17,700 nt of DNA from an uncultured Eubacterium sp. (GTDB taxonomy: Bacteria > Bacillota > Clostridia > Lachnospirales > CAG-274), in the NCBI GenBank assembly GCA_900545305.1, contig UQYD01000039.1:1-17700 (forward strand), read 5' to 3'. Shown here piece by piece: positions 14,145-17,700 of the stretch. The stretch's first letter is position 1; the number at the start of each line of letters is the position of its first letter. The notes under the pieces were generated by a model. It saw only the letters and a list, made by a program, of their open reading frames with translations. It had not been told where the DNA came from and did no database searches. Position numbers and translations under genes: made by a program.

Positions 14145-15995
14145 ATGTTTGATATTCCGGCAGAATTAAAAAAGTTACCAGAGTCCCCTGGTGTCTATAT
14201 TATGAGGGATAAAACCGATGATATTATATATGTTGGAAAAGCAAAAATATTAAAAAATAGGGTAAGACAGTATTTTCAAAATTCGGCTAACCATTCTTTG
14301 AAGGTAAAGCAAATGGTAAGCAATATTGACCATTTTGAATACATTGTTACTGGTTCAGAAGTAGAAGCTCTTATTTTGGAAAACAATTTAATAAAAAAAC
14401 ATAATCCAAAGTACAACATTCTTTTAAAAGACGATAAAACTTATCCATATATAAAAGTGACTACTAATGAAATGTTTCCTCGTGTTTTTGTTACAAGAAA
14501 ATTATTAAAGGATAAAAATAAATATTTTGGACCTTTTACAAACAGTTCTGCTGTAAAGGAGAATATAGCTCTTATAGATAAAATATGGCAGGTTAGAAGA
14601 TGTAGCAAGGTTTTCCCTAGAGATATAGGAAAGGGTAGACCTTGTCTTAATTATCACATAGGACAATGTAAGGCTGTTTGTACTGGAAATGTATCAGAAG
14701 AAGAATACAACAAAATGATAGGAGAAATACTGGATTTTTTGGGTGGTAAAACAGAAAATGTAGTAAAAAATCTTACATCAAAAATGCTGAAATATTCAGC
14801 TGAAATGGAATTTGAAAAAGCAGCAGAAGTAAGGGATACTATTGAAAGTATAAAAATACTTAACCAAAAGCAAATCATTGAAAATCTTCATATTGATGAT
14901 AGAGATGTAATTGGTTTTGCCAGAGGTATAAGAGAGTGTATAATGCAGATTTTCTTCATTCGTGGGGGAAAGATTACAGGCAGAGAACATTTTATGCTTG
15001 AAGAATGTGAAGGTGTAGAAGATAAGGAGCTTATGACACAATTTGTCCAGCAGTTCTACAGTGGCACTCCTTTTATACCAAAGGAAGTTATACTTCAATG
15101 TGAGATTGATGATTTTGATTTAATTAGTCAATGGCTTAGCGAACAAAAAGGTCAAAGAGTTAATGTTCTTGTGCCACAAAAAGGCGAAAGAAAAAGCCTT
15201 GTGCTTATGGCTCAGAATAATGCAAAAATTGTACTTGATAAATTTGGTGCTGAAATAAGGAGAGAACATAAAAGAACAAAGGGTGCTTTGGAAGAAATAC
15301 AAAAGGCTCTTAATATTGATTTTGAACTTAATAGAATTGAAAGTTACGATATTTCAAATACACAAGGCTTTGAATCCGTTGCGTCTATGGTAGTTTTTGA
15401 AAATGGTCTTCCAAAGAGAAGTGACTACAGAAAATTTAAAATAAAAACTATTATAGGACCTGACGACTATGGCAGTATGGAAGAAGTTATAACCAGAAGA
15501 TTTACAAGATATATAAATGAAACTTCTGGTGATGAAAATGTTAAAAAGGCTGGATTTGACAAAAAGCCGGATATGATTTTCCTAGATGGGGGTAAAGGTC
15601 AAATTTCAGCAGTTCAAAAGGCATTAACAAACCTTAATTTATACGTTCCTGTTTGTGGTATGGTAAAAGACGATAGACACAGAACAAGAGCTTTAATGTA
15701 CAATGGAGAGGAAATAGAATTGCCATATACATCAGAGGGCTTTAAACTTCTTACAAGAATACAGGACGAAGTTCATAGATTTGCTATAGAATATCACAGA
15801 AAACTGAGAGAGAAAAAGCAAGTCCACAGTATATTAGACGATATTTCTGGTATAGGTAGTGTAAGAAGAAAGGCTTTGATGAAACATTTTGGGGATATTA
15901 ATGCTATAAGACGAGCTGAGGTTGAAGAACTTCAACAGGTAGATGGTATGAATATTAAAAGTGCTGAGGCTGTTTATAACTTTTTTAGAAAATAA
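14145..15995 (+). CDS. uvrC: Excinuclease ABC subunit C
   Basis: UvrC makes both incisions around bulky DNA lesions in nucleotide excision repair, acting on the UvrB-DNA complex. The 616-residue protein has all expected parts in order. The GIY-YIG nuclease comes first (GVYIM at 16-20, YVGKA at 29-33, Arg39) and cuts on the 3' side. A Cys-rich segment follows (RRCSKVFP, GRPCLNYHIGQCKAVC, about 150-175). The UVR helix pair that contacts UvrB is at about 205-235 (EMEFEKAAEVRDTI). The RNase H-like nuclease (ESYDISNTQG, DGGKGQ) comes next, and last a helix-hairpin-helix DNA-binding pair (SGIGSVRRKALMKHFG ... VDGMNIKSAEAVYNFF). GAGGTGAGG fixes the ATG. It is followed by a terminator, so hprK has its own promoter. 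Confidence 0.98.
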   Translation: MFDIPAELKKLPESPGVYIMRDKTDDIIYVGKAKILKNRVRQYFQNSANHSLKVKQMVSNIDHFEYIVTGSEVEALILENNLIKKHNPKYNILLKDDKTYPYIKVTTNEMFPRVFVTRKLLKDKNKYFGPFTNSSAVKENIALIDKIWQVRRCSKVFPRDIGKGRPCLNYHIGQCKAVCTGNVSEEEYNKMIGEILDFLGGKTENVVKNLTSKMLKYSAEMEFEKAAEVRDTIESIKILNQKQIIENLHIDDRDVIGFARGIRECIMQIFFIRGGKITGREHFMLEECEGVEDKELMTQFVQQFYSGTPFIPKEVILQCEIDDFDLISQWLSEQKGQRVNVLVPQKGERKSLVLMAQNNAKIVLDKFGAEIRREHKRTKGALEEIQKALNIDFELNRIESYDISNTQGFESVASMVVFENGLPKRSDYRKFKIKTIIGPDDYGSMEEVITRRFTRYINETSGDENVKKAGFDKKPDMIFLDGGKGQISAVQKALTNLNLYVPVCGMVKDDRHRTRALMYNGEEIELPYTSEGFKLLTRIQDEVHRFAIEYHRKLREKKQVHSILDDISGIGSVRRKALMKHFGDINAIRRAEVEELQQVDGMNIKSAEAVYNFFRK

Positions 15996-16008
15996 TTTAT
16001 GTAAAATT

Positions 16009-16040
16009 GAGGTAGTATTCTGCCTCTATTTTATATTTTT
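16009..16040 (+). terminator. Terminator after uvrC
   Basis: GAGGTAG (16009-16015) pairs with CTGCCTC (16020-16026), 7 bp with one G-U and a TATT loop, followed by a T-rich tract ending in TTTTT at 16040. Confidence 0.7.
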
Positions 16041-16091
16041 CAAAATATGTATGATAATTATGAAAAATTTTGTTAAATGATGAAATTTCCA

Positions 16092-16120
16092 TTGAAAATA
16101 TTGTTGATTTGGTTTATTAT
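16092..16120 (+). promoter_or_regulatory. hprK promoter
   Basis: TTGAAA (16092-16097), 17 bases, then TATTAT (16115-16120), giving a leader of roughly 50 bases before the ATG at 16178. No cre-like operator is visible. Confidence 0.6.
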
Positions 16121-16177
16121 AAAATAAATGAGTGTGTATGTTTTGTGGAAATTGCATACACAAGAAAGGAGATTGTT

Positions 16178-17107
16178 ATGTATTCAGTAACTATTCAGGA
16201 AATTAAAGACGAGTTTGAGCTTGTCAATTTAACAGACGAAATAGATTTAAAAGCCATTGAAATAGAAAGTCCGGAGGTAAACAGACCAGCCTTACAGCTT
16301 GCTGGATTCTTTGACTATTTTGATAGTGAAAGAGTACAGTTAATGGGTATTGTTGAATACACTTATCTCTGTAAGCTTACTCCAGAATTTAGACAGGAAA
16401 CTCTTGAAAAGCTTTTCCATTACAAAATGCCTTGCGTAATTATGTGTAGAGACTTAGACCCTCATCCGGAAATGCTCTACTATGCAAAGCAGAGAGGTGT
16501 TCCTATCCTTAAAACAAAGGAAACTACTTCTGAATTTATGGGCGAACTTTTAAAATGGATGAAGGTTCAGCTTGCACCTAGAACTACTGTTCACGGTGTA
16601 CTTGTTGATATTTATGGCGAAGGCGTACTTATTACAGGCGAAAGTGGTATAGGTAAAAGTGAGGCTGCTCTTGAACTTGTAAAGAGAGGTCACAGACTTG
16701 TAGCCGATGATGCTGTTGAAATTAAAAAGGTTTCACACACTACTTTAGTAGGTAGTTGTCCGGAACTTATAAGATACTTCATTGAAGTTAGAGGTATCGG
16801 TATTATCAATGTTAAGCAGATGTTTGGTGTTCAGTCTGTAAAGGATACACAGAATATTGATATTATTATTAAACTTGAATACTGGGAAAAGGGCAAGGCT
16901 TACGACCGTCTTGGTATAAAGGAAAACTATATGGATATACTTGGAAACAAGGTTGTATGTCATAATATACCGGTACGTCCTGGTAGAAATTTGGCAATCA
17001 TTTGTGAGTCTGCTGCTGTAAACTGTAGACAGAAGAAGATGGGCTACAATGCAGCTCAGGCATTAAACGATGCTATTATGAATAACGCTATGAATGGTAA
17101 TCATTAA
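16178..17107 (+). CDS. hprK: HPr kinase/phosphorylase
   Basis: This bifunctional enzyme phosphorylates HPr on Ser46 when glycolytic intermediates are abundant and removes the phosphate when they are not, setting CcpA-dependent carbon catabolite repression in Firmicutes. The 309 residues match the family. The N-terminal domain (1-128) is followed by the catalytic one with HGVLVDIYG (His139), the P-loop GESGIGKS (154-161), HRLVADDAVEI (Asp177/Asp178) and the family signature EVRGIGIINVKQMFG (about 204-218). The C-terminal NIPVRPGRN is also conserved. AAAGGAG at 16165-16171 decides for the ATG at 16178; the frame is open upstream to about 16070, but that stretch contains the promoter. A hexose kinase gene follows 21 bases later, which fits a carbon-control operon. 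Confidence 0.98.
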   Translation: MYSVTIQEIKDEFELVNLTDEIDLKAIEIESPEVNRPALQLAGFFDYFDSERVQLMGIVEYTYLCKLTPEFRQETLEKLFHYKMPCVIMCRDLDPHPEMLYYAKQRGVPILKTKETTSEFMGELLKWMKVQLAPRTTVHGVLVDIYGEGVLITGESGIGKSEAALELVKRGHRLVADDAVEIKKVSHTTLVGSCPELIRYFIEVRGIGIINVKQMFGVQSVKDTQNIDIIIKLEYWEKGKAYDRLGIKENYMDILGNKVVCHNIPVRPGRNLAIICESAAVNCRQKKMGYNAAQALNDAIMNNAMNGNH

Positions 17108-17128
17108 TTTATTAAGGAGAGAATAAGA

Positions 17129-17614
17129 ATGTATTATTTAGGCGTAGATTTAGGTGGAACAAATATTTTTGTAGGTTTAGTTGATGAAAATGGTAAAATT
17201 ATTTCTAAGGAATCAACTCCTACAATTAGTGTAAGAAGTGCAGACCTTATTTTAGAGGACTTAATCACTCTTTGTAAAAAGGTTGTTGAAAACAATAACT
17301 TAGAATTAAGTGATATTGAATATGTAGGTATTGGTGTTCCTGGCACTGTAAACAGAGAAAACGGTGTTTTGGAATATGCCAATAATCTTAATTTTAATCA
17401 TACAAATATTGCTGAGTATGTTGGTAAAGCTCTTGGTTTACCAGTTTATTTGGAAAATGATGCTAACTGTGCAGCTATTGGTGAAATTACTGCCGGTGCC
17501 GGAGATGGCTTAAAAGATGTAATTTATATAACGCTTGGTACAGGTGTAGGCTCAGGTATTATTGTAAATGGCAAGCTTTTAAGAGGTGCTTTTGGTGGTG
17601 GCTGTTTTCGGTGA
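17129..17614 (+). pseudogene. glk: ROK-family glucokinase, interrupted after the N-terminal half
   Basis: ROK glucokinases phosphorylate glucose with ATP at the head of glycolysis. The reading frame starts perfectly (AAGGAGAG before the ATG, MYYLGVDLGGTNIFVGLVDENG phosphate loop, GIGVPGTV, then LENDANCAA with the catalytic Asp and ITLGTGVGSGIIVNG). It reaches the Gly-rich LLRGAFGGG at about residue 157 and then reads CFR and a stop. Intact members continue with GEIGH and the CxCGxxGC zinc site to about 310 residues, so roughly half is missing. The frame before the break is undamaged, which fits an abrupt junction near 17602 better than gradual decay. Insertion, deletion or a contig join could cause it. 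The hprK-glucokinase order is otherwise expected. A sister ROK sugar kinase cannot be fully excluded. Confidence 0.75.
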
Positions 17615-17700
17615 GGTATTTTGTTCCGTAGGCTTTATATTCGGTGCGTTTTATCGTCCGGCTTTGATCCCGCTGGTCTTTATATTGGGATTGGCTTTTT
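17601..17700. other. Unassigned sequence after the glucokinase break
   Basis: No homology to the rest of a ROK kinase is seen in any forward frame. One forward frame (from 17601) is open to the end and hydrophobic (EVFCSVGFIFGAFYRPALIP...), but a minus-strand frame is also open and hydrophilic (KDQRDQSRTIKRTEYKAYGT). Seven CG dinucleotides occur in these 100 bases against three in the previous 140. A degenerate direct repeat is present (17626-17644 and 17670-17689, sharing CTTTATATT). Confidence 0.6.

Noticed and set aside
16070..16177. N-terminal extension of HPr kinase
   Set aside because: The extension covers a well-formed promoter, lacks a ribosome site, and would make the protein longer than the family.

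Overview
This window is AT-rich DNA from a low-GC Gram-positive, most likely an anaerobic gut-type member of Clostridia. Signs are AGGAGG-type ribosome sites, AGA-dominated arginine codons, a class 1B PyrD with its PyrK subunit, HPr kinase next to uvrC, an ACT/UPF0210 gene pair, a SpoVB-type flippase and a PerM/AI-2E family exporter. Genus and species cannot be read from it. SpoVB-type proteins hint at a spore-forming lineage but do not prove it.

Layout. Positions 1-3419 hold six co-directional, mostly small genes of accessory character: the end of a helical repeat protein, a 55-residue membrane peptide, a zinc-ribbon membrane protein, a secreted copper-amine-oxidase-like stalk protein, a small HNH nuclease and an 86-residue orphan. 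They end at a hairpin terminator (3439-3472). Positions 3564-7953 are housekeeping: a strong promoter, the ACT/UPF0210 pair, a hairpin, an aminoacyl-histidine dipeptidase and an AI-2E family membrane protein whose terminator overlaps its own stop codon.

Positions 7958-8272 are the most unusual part. Five modular repeat units, each packed with small hairpins (many with GAA triloops), fill the gap between two convergent genes. Every substitution between copies is in a loop or gives a G-U pair when read on the + strand. The array stops three bases from the stop codon of a minus-strand gene (8275-9804) whose 509-residue product ends in 57 residues with 24 His and 8 Cys, built from a 42-bp tandem repeat.

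Positions 9884-12550 hold pyrK-pyrD and a helical lipoprotein, apparently one transcript that ends in a terminator shared with the convergent SpoVB-like gene (12553-14067, minus). From 14081 a promoter drives uvrC, followed by a terminator, a second promoter, hprK and a ROK glucokinase gene. These belong to DNA repair and carbon-source control. The glucokinase reading frame breaks near 17602 and the last 100 bases look unrelated to it, through an insertion, a rearrangement or an assembly join.

The clearest candidate for something undescribed is the hairpin array. The Cys/His-tailed protein beside it comes second. No CRISPR array, tRNA, rRNA, integrase or transposase was seen.
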